Below, one piece after another: positions 1 to 10,147 of a stretch of DNA of 64,000 bases. Numbering within the stretch: the first letter of the stretch is position 1; each line of letters begins with the position of its first letter. The notes below the pieces were generated by a model, which saw nothing but the letters and a program-made list of their open reading frames with translations, was not told the origin of the DNA and searched no databases. The stretch comes from Haliotis asinina (lineage: Eukaryota > Mollusca > Gastropoda > Lepetellida > Haliotidae), in NCBI RefSeq assembly GCF_037392515.1, contig NC_090282.1:26521554-26585553 (forward strand), in the 5' to 3' direction. Made by a program: the position numbers and the translations under genes.

Positions 1-264
1 GAAATGGGTTTAGGGATTACCTGAGGATGCATAGCATTTCTGTGCTGATGGCGCCCAGTAGATAAAAAAACAGGCAATCGAGTGATCGATGGACCGGAAA
101 ATCCTGTGACATAAGATTGAATTACGACCATTCCGTAGGCTTACAAAGGATCCAGTGAGTGTCTCGGATCAATCATTTCTCAGCACATGTGGAGTGAGTG
201 AGTGTCTAACGTCACGCTGGCAATATCTCAAGCGTTAACCTCAAACGGCAGATTGTGTTATCTT

Positions 265-465
265 AACTCCCGTCGGGTCATACAACCCTTGCAGCCACAA
301 GCCGTGCCTTGTTAATGTGATGCTCCCACCCTTACGAGGCACCCATTCACAGTTGGGTAGACTGGGACACATAGTCACAGTACTTTGTCCAAGTTCACTG
401 CACATTGTTGTACCACCAACTAGGTGTTAGCAAGTATTCATGTGGCCATGATCTGGTCATTTACC
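265..465 (+). repeat. Dispersed SINE-like repeat, copy 1
   Basis: This stretch of about 200 bp matches, in reverse orientation, the sequence at 54917-55113. Shared landmarks in order are an ACTCCC...CATACAA block, an ACGAGG(C/T)ACCCATTCACAG block, an ATAGTCACAGT block and a TATTCATGTGGCCA block. The two copies lie 54 kb apart, so it is interspersed. No coding capacity is visible and I cannot name the family. Confidence 0.65.
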
Positions 466-1631
466 GGATTCCTGGGTTCTGTCAAGTGTACAGGATTCCA
501 GTACTTTTGTTGGGCTGAATCTCATTTGGGATTCGATCACACACCCTTTGAGACCGTAGATCTATACTTCGTCAGATTAACAACGCACTTTCTTTTGCCT
601 TACTTGTGGGTGGTATCGCAGGTGATATTTTGGATGGGAACTCACTGTTGTCCTTAGTTACTGACGGTGTTCTGAAATCATCTATAGCTATGGCTTTTGC
701 TGTTCAGTAACAGGTGGCATTATCACCTAGCTACGTGAAGTTACAAATGAATCCGCTAACTAAAGTATTGTCGGAAATAGAAAAAAATACTTTAGGCTAC
801 TATACTGTATCTCTACAATTTACGTAAGTGCAAATGGGATATGTCGAAATAACTCACTTTGGCCTTATCGGGCATTCAGTGGTATGCATAAGAGGATATC
901 CAGAAAAGCATGTTTTCTCGTAAAATCGCGCAAAACAGAAAAATACGACTAGCTGCTGAAAACAATAGATCAGACTATAGATGGCAATTAGGTCGCTCAG
1001 CCAGGTATGATGTCGGACCGTCGGCTCATCTGGCACGAAATGCATGCGTTGCCTACTGGCACAAGGGACATCAACGCCATGATCAACGCCTGAACATGTG
1101 TACTCCATTTCTGCTTTGTAATTTACGTTACAGTGCTTAATTACAAAAACTTGATACATAACTTAATTCAAAATTGTGATATCTTCGGTTTATCATGGAA
1201 ACAAACTTTTACATATTTTCATCTAACTATGGAGCGTAAATAATATTCCTAAAATCGGAAAATTAGAAAATCGGAGTAATTTACAAAGTGATATACTTAT
1301 TCTCAAATATAAATTTCCCACATAAGTAAAACATCAAATGTCACTTCTAATTTAAAGAACTGTTTAATTACATTTGAATGATCTTTTCCGAATTGTTTAA
1401 TCCTCTAAATCTTACACAACTGACAATAGTATATATATTGGAGTTTGCAGTTACCCAGGATTAGGTCATTTGTCTGTAACGTAAGTTACTATTCTTACAT
1501 TGTTTCAACACCGGCAATGAAATTCAACCACATAATTCAACTCTTATTTCAGTCAAAACACTTATAATAAATCTTTCAAATGATTCTCAAACGCAACACA
1601 AACAGCTTTTGAATCATCACAGTTTTGATAT

Positions 1632-2066
1632 TTAAATGAATAAATTTTCAGCTCTTTTGATTTTCCGCTTCAGTGTTGTATTTTGTGACATTAGGTTGGT
1701 TATCTTTCTGTTCGCCTTTGATACTGCTCTGCTAACTCTCTTTCTACTTCTGTTCTTGGAAGGTAACTGTGGCAACTTCACTACCATGGGAGTAGCAGCT
1801 GTTGTACTGGATACACCGTTGTCATCCTCTACTACGTCACATGTGGTTTGACTTTCGTTTTTTTCTTGATTTGATGCCACAGGAACAACATTTTGATCAA
1901 TGTCATTTTTTAAAAGTTTCACCTTTTGCCTGTATTTAGCCACATTCTTTCTTATTCCAATCCTCCTTTTGTTTTTAACAGCTCTACTCAGATTTGCTGT
2001 TGGTACATAGTATCCTTTAACACGCTTTGTTTCCATTTTGAGATATATTGCTCCGAATTTTGCCAT
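1632..2066 (-). CDS. Hypothetical basic coiled-coil protein (possibly transposon-derived)
   Basis: A 144-codon open frame rich in Lys, Arg and Asn. The N-terminal part is basic, with an arginine/lysine-rich KYRQKVKLLKN segment around residues 44-54. An acidic, Ser/Thr-rich middle follows. The C-terminal 40 residues (RKRVSRAVSKANRKI...LKRKIKRAE) look like a short coiled coil or DNA-binding helix. I do not recognise a named family with certainty; the layout resembles basic N-terminal regions of uncharacterised, transposon-associated proteins of marine invertebrates. A splice acceptor (AAAGCAG) lies upstream of the Met on this strand, and the frame stays open from there, so this could be an internal or last exon. 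A candidate upstream exon lies at 2759-2863. The opposite frame at 1636-1851 is taken as a shadow. Confidence 0.4.
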   Translation of the reverse strand: MAKFGAIYLKMETKRVKGYYVPTANLSRAVKNKRRIGIRKNVAKYRQKVKLLKNDIDQNVVPVASNQEKNESQTTCDVVEDDNGVSSTTAATPMVVKLPQLPSKNRSRKRVSRAVSKANRKITNLMSQNTTLKRKIKRAENLFI

Positions 2067-2758
2067 TTTTCTTTCTCTGTAGTCATGCTGCTTTTAAGCC
2101 GCAGTTTTCGCCATGGCATCCCTAAGTAAAAGAGCATTTTAATATTATATGATTTAATGATTTATGAATATGGTTTTTCTTTTAACTATTTCAGTGCTAT
2201 TGTCAACAGCTGCAATGGAACATCATTGGGTATGGTTAGGTAATTTACGTTACCATCACTAATGTGCTGACCAACATTCATAAATGAATTCATTCAATTA
2301 AGGAATAATTCCAACATAATAAGTCGGCAACGTATTATCCTTTTGACAAGTAAATCTGACATTAAAATGTAACATACTGACACTTTCTTACATAAACAGA
2401 CACTTTTTTAAACATCACACATAAACTATCAGAAATACAATACGTTTTTCAATGACAATTCATTATCCGTGCTAACAGAATATTTTATGTGAGGTATCAC
2501 GCTTCTAAATGCTTACAAAGCAAATAAATTATTTCCCAAAGACGTCATTTTGATCACATTAAATGGATTTAATTTACGTTGCCATTATGTATCTTACGTT
2601 ACTTATCACTAAAGGGACATTACTCTGATCAACGTCATTCAAATATCAAACCTTACTTTCACTTTGAAGGTTCAGTAATTTGAGACATGAAAACCCGATG
2701 GTACAATGAAAAGTGAGATATTTTTTATCTAAAATATGTCAGTTGAAGTACTACTTAC

Positions 2759-2863
2759 CAAACTTGCTTCAAGACAATCTTTGATAGCACGTATTTCCTC
2801 TCTTCCCAGAATATTTACTGCTTTAATCACTCGGAAAAACTGCCGTGACATGCCGTCTGTGGC
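2759..2863 (-). CDS. Candidate 35-codon internal exon upstream of the basic protein ORF
   Basis: On the minus strand a TCATTGCAG acceptor ends just above 2863 and a GTAAGT donor starts at 2758. The 105 bp between them are open in one frame, are a multiple of three, and encode a charged, helix-like peptide (starts ATDGMSRQFFRV, ends CLEASL). The splice signals are good. Linkage to the ORF at 1632-2066 is inferred from strand and proximity only. Confidence 0.35.
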
Positions 2864-3727
2864 CTGCAATGACTGGCATATCTTTGGGGGTTACACCTTT
2901 ACTTCCAGGTCGTTTCCCAAAAACGGTGGTAACGTAAGTTACAGTAACGTAAATTATTTCTGGTAATGAAGAAAATGTTGCCATATGGCATGAACACTCA
3001 ATGCATGGTTAGGGCCCATGGCCAACATCATTCCACCTGGCTCCAAGTGTATCGGGTCGAATACAGCTGACAGAAGGCTAGGTTTTTAGCTATAACAGTA
3101 ACGTATGATTACATCCTTAAAAAATCGGTACTTATGAAGAATATATCTGTCCACGTTGGAGGAAAACTTGATGTTGATTAAGCTAATTGTTTGAAACTAA
3201 TAAAAAACATATCATTTGATCCATTGAGAAATGGCTTCTTTATTAATTTTGGCGATGGTTCACAAGAACAGAGAGAAACAAACAGAGGGTAACGTAAATT
3301 ACCCAGTCCCTACCGACAAAAAATAAATGCATTTTTTGTTTCATTCACGCGGAAATATGGACAAAGTGATATTTGCAAAAGAAACCACATATACGTTGTT
3401 GAATATATGCTTATTACTATAAGGAAAAGTCTCTTGGTGTACGTTTTATGCAAGTTCATTTGTATTTGGTCTCTACTGCCGACATTAGAAAAATGGGGTC
3501 ATTGAACCATATAAATTTGTCTGACGCTTCAAATTGTTTTACTGCAAAGCGTTTGATGCTTGAAAATGATTGTAGATGCTATTATTTGAAATATCTGTAC
3601 ATGAAAATTTGTATTTATGCTCAAATTATAAATTACAGCCAGCTATAAAGTAGGCGACAGCAATAGTTCTTAATAGTTCTCTTAACTGAGAATACGTGTC
3701 CTACGTGTTTCCTTTTATAGTGACAGT

Positions 3728-3994
3728 GAGACTCCATGGTAGCTACGTCTGCAATATTATCTCCCAAAGTATTGGTAGTCACCTACTCAGTACCAACGCC
3801 TTACCTAACGATTATAGTAGCAGTTAGTCCCGGTACAGGGGAGTGAGTACATCTAACAGAACAGCCAGACGAGGGGCTAGAGGTACTAATTAGTAGCTTG
3901 TAATAACAGGGGGCTAGAGGTACTAATTAGTGGCTAGTAACAGTAGGCGGCCAGAGGGGTCAAGTCATGCTGAGACTCCATGATGGCTACGTCC
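3728..3994 (+). repeat. Local direct repeats
   Basis: A 23-28 bp segment beginning GAGACTCCATG occurs at 3728 and again at 3972. Between them a 37-bp unit beginning GGGGCTAGAGGTACTAATTAG occurs twice (from 3873 and from 3910). This is a small local duplication with no coding signal. Confidence 0.6.
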
Positions 3995-4980
3995 TTAATA
4001 GTTCCAGCATGAAAGCTATTACTTTTTATGTCAGCTATCGTTTATAATGAATCTAAGTCTAATTTCAAAATGGGCATTTATAAAGTGTCCTTTGCAATAC
4101 AATATCATCGCACACTAATTTGCACAAAGCCATGGTCTCTTCCAAATAAGCCGCTTTACACTTTGAAAAAATCTGCATTGCTCAATTCTACACTAATCTC
4201 TCCTTAGTAAAGTCCTTTTTTCACGTTTCCTATCTCCCTACCAGTGGAACTGTAATTAAGCCGAACTTAGGTGAACGTGTGAAATATCTGTTCAACTATC
4301 AACTACATAAATTGTAGAGATAAACGTGAAAAAAAAATCCATTTTTTTCCAATTTGTCATAGTACTTTAGTGGATAGGATGAGGCTCGTGATGCCGCCGT
4401 TAACTCGCTAACAACAATTACTGAAGGCTTTTGTTCCATGACCTCGTTAGTATAATAAGGATATTAGTAGGAGTCGCGTGTTTTCTGATTCTGATTCTTG
4501 CTGATTCTTTGTTCTCCATAGGACCACCACAGGTGGCATAAGAGTGAATTACAAGGTATAACGTAACAATACAGTATGATGTGCAAGATGGCAGTACATG
4601 TAATGGGTACATCAAACATGACAGAGAAAGGCTATGACACTCGTGTTATAATAATACTGATACATTTTTAGAGGGATTTCAGTTCCTTTCTTTTCCTAGA
4701 TGAAAAGAATAATTTGAAAGAATACATGCTGGTAAAAATGTAATGAAATACGTCTGGTATGGCTGGTGAACTACAAAGGTTGTTTGTTCTATTTTCCTTC
4801 GGTGTATTGGTCCAGCGACCTTGTCTAATTTGTAGTTTATGATTTGTAGTTCTAAATTTAAGTAAGGGATAAGGGATATATTTAGGCAAGTTTTCTAAAT
4901 ATTTATAATAAAATCCTTTCGAACTATTAGTAACTGAACTGTTCCATGATTGCAAGCAATGATCACTGAGAATTGTGTCG
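3995..4980. other. No gene recognised
   Basis: AT-rich sequence with only short frames. I saw no splice-bounded exon or recognisable repeat. It runs up to the left arm of the inverted repeat that begins near 4981. Confidence 0.4.
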
Positions 4981-5280
4981 ATTATGCCACAGGCAAACTG
5001 TAGCGCAAATGGGTTGCGCTGCATAGAGAATATGACCAGTCTTCTTACATGCGAGCGAAGCGAGCAAAGGTTGGCAACGTACTTTCCTCGCTTCGAAAAA
5101 TATTTTTCATGTCGAAATAAAATATCGCCACCATCACAAGTATACACCTATTTCTTCACTTGGTTGTGCTCTCACATTTCCAGCCCCATCTTGAACAATT
5201 AGTCACGTGAAATATTTTTTATTCAACATTTTATGTGCAACGCGTGGTAAATCAGTCCGTTCTTCACCTCCATTCCCCCC
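4981..5280 (+). repeat. Left arm of ~300-bp outer inverted repeat
   Basis: This arm pairs as an inverted repeat with 8950-9251. Shared blocks include ACAGGCAAACTGTAGCGCAA, GCAAAGGTTGGCAACG, TTGGTTGTGCTCTCACATTT and CACGTGAAATAT, and the order is mirror-symmetric. Identity looks like roughly 75-80% by eye. Weaker similarity continues inward to about 5325. The hAT transposon lies wholly between the arms. Confidence 0.75.
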
Positions 5281-5428
5281 TTCAAGCTTCTGGTTCAAAG
5301 GAGTGAAATAACAGGAGAGTATTATTCCACTTGGGATACTTACAGTTACCTCCCCTGCTCCATTCGCCCATTATGCCAGAAGTGTTTATGTGTAGAGCAA
5401 ATGTTACGAAAATTATAACAATAGCGAT

Positions 5429-5505
5429 TAGGGCTCTCACGAGTCCAAAATATTGGACTCGAGTACTCGAGGGGTTAGACCCGACTCGGACCCGAGTACT
5501 CGACA
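5429..5505 (+). repeat. Left TIR and subterminal repeats of the hAT element
   Basis: The first 16 bp are the TIR. They are followed by ATTGGACTCGAGTACTCGAG and a second GAGTACTCGA. These recur in inverted order in the right end, so the two ends are structurally equivalent. Confidence 0.85.
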
Positions 5506-6725
5506 ATTAGATGGTTTTCTAGAACAAACAAATAAACATGACGTTTAGCGGACAACGTACTATCATACATACACTTGATGCAATAGTCGATCTAACAAAG
5601 AAGACAGAAACGAAGCGAGGGGAAGATCGCCGCCATTTTTAATGATACGAATAAAAACAAAAACTGATATTAAACTTGTTCTATGTTATTTTCATTATTT
5701 GACATTAAATTCTGTTCTCTTTTTTAATTTGACATTGAACGTGATATTGCATTTAATTGTCTTCGAAAATAAATCAACTTTATTCATGGATAAATCTGCA
5801 TACTGTAATCAACCAATCATTTCTTAGAAATTTGACCATGTGACTGATTTTCCCGAATGGTCTCAAACGAAAGTGATAGATCTATCTTCCGAGAGTTAAT
5901 TTGTTTGTTTATTTCAGATATGGTAGACGACAGAAATACGGGGATAGGATGATATAAAAAGCTGAATGTGATCCGTGATAAAGGCGATTATGATTTCTGA
6001 AACATTGCTTTGTTGTTGTATTTATACATAATTCATTCGTTGATGCATAACCAGGCATACTATTAAAATTCTGTTGTTATTTCTATCTAGTTGTTGTTGA
6101 TGACTTGTAATATATGTTAAACGATTAGTAACCTGTTTGTTTAGAGTTTTCGCATATAATTTATTCATGTAAATCTCAATATCATACGTCCTTCTAAAAC
6201 TATAATCATTGATTCTGAGGGACGGCGATATTCATCGATAAAAGATGTCGTAAATACGTTTTCAAGTAGAGGTGAAATTAATGAAAAGAATACCAAACTC
6301 TCAGATGTGTACACTAAACGCAATACTACTCTAATATCGATGGAAATTATATCTTTTCTTTAATTGCAGTACCATTAACGTACCAATTAGTAATATATAC
6401 GTTATACTGTGACAGTCGGGATTGGTTAATTGAACGTATATATATAAAGAATTAGTAATAACACAACGATATTTTCATGATTCAGTATTTTTATAAATTC
6501 TTCCTTTAGATCCAATTAATTACAGAATACAAAATAACACTAATTATTTCCTTTGAAACTTTAAAGGTATTTTTCACTACAGTGTATGAATACTAGTAGT
6601 CATCAACAGTGATTAATGTCATTGAATCAAGTCCTGTAAAGATTACTAAACAGTAAGCACGTTAAAAGTTGAACTCGTGAAACAGTGAACACTTGAGACA
6701 TCAACACTATCACTTCTTTCAGATG

Positions 6726-8708
6726 TCAGGAAGAACAGGCAAAGCTGGGAACGTTATCAGACTCAGACTCAGAGGGGGCCGTGGTTGTCTCCGCTGGGGT
6801 GGGGGCAGGGGTTTCATACTCAGGCTTCTCTGTCTTGATATTCAAGGTTGAAGTCGAGGGAGTGTTTGCATCTAGCAATGGTTTCCTAGTGTTCTTGTTG
6901 AGGAATATTATCGCATCAGCAGTTTCAGAACTAAGGGCAGCTCGTTGTCTCGTAATGGTGAGCCCAGCCGCAGAGAAAGCACGTTCCGAAGGCACGCTCG
7001 TTCCCGGGATACAAAGGTAACGCTGGGCAAGTTTAGCCACACGGGGATAGTGGATTTCGTTCTCCCTCCACCAAGATAATGAGAGTGATTTCAGGGTTGA
7101 CCGTTCCTTGACTCTTGTTTGCGCACCCAAGATGTCTGAATACTCTTTGGTGACATCCCGCTTGTTTTCAAATTCGTAGTTATCTGAGATCTCAATGATA
7201 TCGCTTAGTAGGAAAGACATGGCATCTCCAGACTCTGAGAACTTGAATTTCTTGGGGCTAGGTTCTGATGACTGAGACTGAGAGTGGGGCTCCTCCTTTA
7301 CAACTGTTGGCGTAGTAACTGTTTCAGCACTGCTGTCAGTCTCAGTTATCAGCCTCACAACAGCAGCTTGAACTTCGGTTCTCTGTTCTGGCTTCAGAAA
7401 TTTCAGGTTCTTGTAACATGGGTCCAGTGCAGATGCTATCATAGTTGGGGAAACCAGGAAACCGTCAGGAAACAGGCGTGAAGAAAGTCCAGCTGATATC
7501 CTTGTCTTCATGTCACAGACGATGTTGGAGTCAAGGTCTTTAGCAATCAGGTTGTCGACCAGAGCAAAGACGAGCGGGTAGACTCCGGAAGACGTCGGGA
7601 ATTCTTCACTGCAAAGTACCTCTGTGGCAGAAACCAGTGGTTTCAGGGCTGAAACCAGTTGGTCAACAAGTACCCAGTGATTATCTTTCAAGTCCAGATG
7701 TTTGTGTTTCTTAATTGATTGATCATGCAGAACAGCAACGATGTCCCCATGTAAGAGAGATAGTCTTTCCAGCATAAAGTAGACTGAGTTCCATCGTGTA
7801 ACTACATCTCTAACAACATGTTTTGGACTTTTTCCACGGAGCTTTTGGTGATTTTCTAGGAATTGTGTAGCCATTGTTGACTTTGCAAAAAATGCCACAA
7901 GCTTTCTGGCATGCATGAGCATATTGTCAATGCCTGGTACTTTTAATCCATCGTGTACTGCAAGTTGGAGGGAGTGGGCAAAACAGCGAACATGAGGATA
8001 TCCAGCTGATCTAGCCGCAACACACATGTTTGAAGCGTTGTCTGTCGTTACGCCAGACACAGATTGGATACAAAATTCCTGTTGTATCGATAGCAGGTTT
8101 GCAGCAATATTTTCCCCGGTGTGTATCTCTTCTACCCGACGTGTAGCTAGGACACACGATTTTAAACTCCAATTACTCAGGTAATGGCCTGTGACAGTTA
8201 TGTACCCGTGTATAGCTACACTGGTCCACATGTCCGTTGTTTGAGCAACGGCTGGTACTGTTTTCAGTATAGAAATCAGGTCCCCCTTAATGTCCTCATA
8301 TGATTTCATTAAGTAGTTGCGTATAGTAGCGGCACACGGTACTTGGTAGTTGGGATTTAATGCCTCACAGAAAGCTCTGAACCCTTCGCCTGTAACAATA
8401 CTGATAGGTCGCATGTTTGTGACGTACATTAGCATTGCTTTTTGTGTGATTGACTCATACCAATTCCTGTCTACAGGTTTTCTACTTTTGCTAACAAAAC
8501 TTCCAAATTGCCCTAGAGTTGCTTGCTTTTTGTTAGAAGTAACTGTACTCAATTGCGGATGCTTGCAAGAGAGATGTTTACGCATTGAGCTAGTTGTACA
8601 ACCAGCGTAAGTAAGAGATATGCCACAGAGACGGCATTTTGTTTTCTTAGTTACCAAATCGAGATCAAAATGAGCCCAAATGTTCGATTTTTTCTCACCG
8701 TCGTCCAT
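6726..8708 (-). CDS. hAT transposase with N-terminal BED zinc finger (ZBED-like)
   Basis: A 660-residue frame without stops. An N-terminal BED-type finger is visible: Cys25-X2-Cys28 and His45-X4-His50. The RNase-H-like core carries the hAT catalytic acidic residues in their usual contexts: Asp159 in TTDMWTS, Asp223 in TTDNASN and Glu575 in VPSERAFS. A CFAHSLQLAVHD segment (about 242-253) and the conserved Trp in TRWNS (about 306) lie between. The C-terminal dimerisation region (about 556-615) is present, followed by a 45-residue Ser/Thr/Pro-rich tail. Expected activity is cut-and-paste transposition in the nucleus through the TIRs at 5429 and 8828. The Met near the finger is the natural start. 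A domesticated ZBED gene is the alternative, but intact TIRs and target duplication argue for a mobile copy. Confidence 0.9.
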   Translation of the reverse strand: MDDGEKKSNIWAHFDLDLVTKKTKCRLCGISLTYAGCTTSSMRKHLSCKHPQLSTVTSNKKQATLGQFGSFVSKSRKPVDRNWYESITQKAMLMYVTNMRPISIVTGEGFRAFCEALNPNYQVPCAATIRNYLMKSYEDIKGDLISILKTVPAVAQTTDMWTSVAIHGYITVTGHYLSNWSLKSCVLATRRVEEIHTGENIAANLLSIQQEFCIQSVSGVTTDNASNMCVAARSAGYPHVRCFAHSLQLAVHDGLKVPGIDNMLMHARKLVAFFAKSTMATQFLENHQKLRGKSPKHVVRDVVTRWNSVYFMLERLSLLHGDIVAVLHDQSIKKHKHLDLKDNHWVLVDQLVSALKPLVSATEVLCSEEFPTSSGVYPLVFALVDNLIAKDLDSNIVCDMKTRISAGLSSRLFPDGFLVSPTMIASALDPCYKNLKFLKPEQRTEVQAAVVRLITETDSSAETVTTPTVVKEEPHSQSQSSEPSPKKFKFSESGDAMSFLLSDIIEISDNYEFENKRDVTKEYSDILGAQTRVKERSTLKSLSLSWWRENEIHYPRVAKLAQRYLCIPGTSVPSERAFSAAGLTITRQRAALSSETADAIIFLNKNTRKPLLDANTPSTSTLNIKTEKPEYETPAPTPAETTTAPSESESDNVPSFACSS

Positions 8709-8744
8709 GTTGGTAATGTAGGGAGGTTAGAGTTATCTCCCTTT

Positions 8745-8828
8745 CGAGGCCTCGGGTCCAAGACATTGGACTCGAGTCTCACTTTACCCGACTCGGTCCC
8801 GAGTACTCGAGTACTCGTGAGAGCCCTA
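8745..8828 (-). repeat. Right TIR and subterminal repeats of the hAT element
   Basis: The sequence ends in the complement of the left TIR. Just inside are ATTGGACTCGAGT and GAGTACTCGAGTACTCG copies. The transposase start codon lies only about 40 bp inside this region, so the promoter probably overlaps the right end. Confidence 0.85.
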
Positions 8829-8949
8829 ATAGCGACGCAAGATAAGACAAGTAAACCCCAACAGGTTCATGATAAAATTAGGCAATATGGTATTTCTTTT
8901 CAATTTCTGCTTATTCTCGTTCCTTCACTCCATTCAAGCGGAAGCTGGC

Positions 8950-9251
8950 AGGGGTAATGGAGGCGAAGACCCATCTGAATACCACGAGTAGCGCTTAAAA
9001 TGTTGAATAAAACATATTTCACGTGAGTATTTATTAAACATGAGGTAGGAAATGTGAGAGCACAACCAAGTGAGGAAATGGGAGTGTACCTTTGATGGAT
9101 GACCATATTTTATTTTGAGATCAATAATAGTTTTCGATCCGAAGCGAGGAAAGTGCGTTGCCAACCTTTGCTGGCTTCGCTTGAATATGAAGATTTGTCA
9201 TAGTCTCTATGCTGCGCAACTCCATTTGCGCTACAGTTTGCCTGTGATCAT
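8950..9251 (-). repeat. Right arm of ~300-bp outer inverted repeat
   Basis: Reverse-complement partner of 4981-5280. With the hAT removed, the two arms would be separated by only about 0.3 kb, so the older structure was probably a foldback element or two head-to-head repeat copies. Confidence 0.75.
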
Positions 9252-10140
9252 ACTAACCAGCCAATGTCTGTCATATATAGGTTTGGCATCAGTAATGCAT
9301 ACGACAGGCCACAGTTGTTTAATATAGATTCAATGTGGCTGACCCAAGGGAATGGTAGTTAGAAGATATTTCTGATGTGATAAATATTAACAGGTCACAC
9401 GGTAGTTTTCTCATTCCTGACACTGTTTATGCCAGTATCTTACATTCTCTTAGCAATCTTTGAATTTTTAATTTTTTTCTGCACGTACGTCATACGCCAT
9501 AAAGTTAGGTGTAAACATTTTAAGACCTGATAACAATCTGTGCCGTGTATCTTCACCCGCCAGGCAGTGTATCATGACGAACAATTTCTAAATTCTTTGA
9601 AAGGCATTTGCTTGATACCGGAGATAGTAACTACACAGGGACGTCGCTCTCTTTGCAATGAAAACGGAAGATTGACTATGCATAGAACTTGGTTTTCCTG
9701 ACAATGTCTAAATGCGCAGATTCACTCAGCTTTGCAAGTAAGATCTCTAACATCAGAGGACAATTTCTTCGGTAACAAAATTCTTGGCTTCTTTAAAATA
9801 AATATAGACAGGTGACAGGATATTCTATATTTTCGGCAAACTCAATCTCAATGACACCGGAGCACCCCCCTTACTATCGATGGATGTTCTCGGTTTGCCG
9901 GACGCTTTTGTTCACGATAAACTTAATGATAATCCGAAAACGATTAACTTGTAGCTTGTTTCGGATCGGAATCGGTAAAGATTGAACTGAGTATCGTTGA
10001 ATGTGGGCACTGTGGGCACTGCTATAGGAACATCTCTCCGGTATGATAAATACAAATCATAAAATATAATTATTACCAATAATGAATATGAACACTCAAC
10101 ACATAGTGTCTCACTGACTTACTTAAATGCTCATGTACAA
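9252..10140. other. No gene recognised
   Basis: No open frame with splice signals and no repeat family could be identified by eye in this AT-rich stretch. Confidence 0.35.
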
Positions 10141-10147
10141 TATCAAT

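Larger units (their letters stand above)
816..3304. repeat. Cluster of GTAACGTAA(A/G)TTAC palindromic motifs
   Basis: At least eight near-copies of a 14-16 bp near-palindrome occur here, at about 816, 1118, 1476, 2239, 2571, 2591, 2929 (two in tandem to 2959) and 3287. The last is almost self-complementary over 18 bp. Copies occur in both orientations and are irregularly spaced by 20-750 bp, so this is not a tandem satellite. They surround the ORF at 1632-2066 and the candidate exon at 2759-2863. Possible explanations are transposase-binding sites or a regulatory array; the sequence alone does not decide. Confidence 0.5.
5429..8828 (-). mobile_element. hAT-superfamily DNA transposon, apparently complete
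   Basis: The ends are 16-bp terminal inverted repeats (TAGGGCTCTCACGAGT at 5429-5444, its complement at 8813-8828). Flanking 8-mers at 5421-5428 and 8829-8836 match at 7 of 8 positions, which is the target-duplication length expected of hAT elements. Both ends carry several copies of a CTCGAGTACTCG-type subterminal motif, likely transposase binding sites. One long uninterrupted transposase frame (6726-8708) occupies the right half on the minus strand. The left 1.2 kb (5506-6725) is AT-rich with no gene seen and would include the transcript's 3' side. The element sits between the arms of an older outer inverted repeat. Confidence 0.9.
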
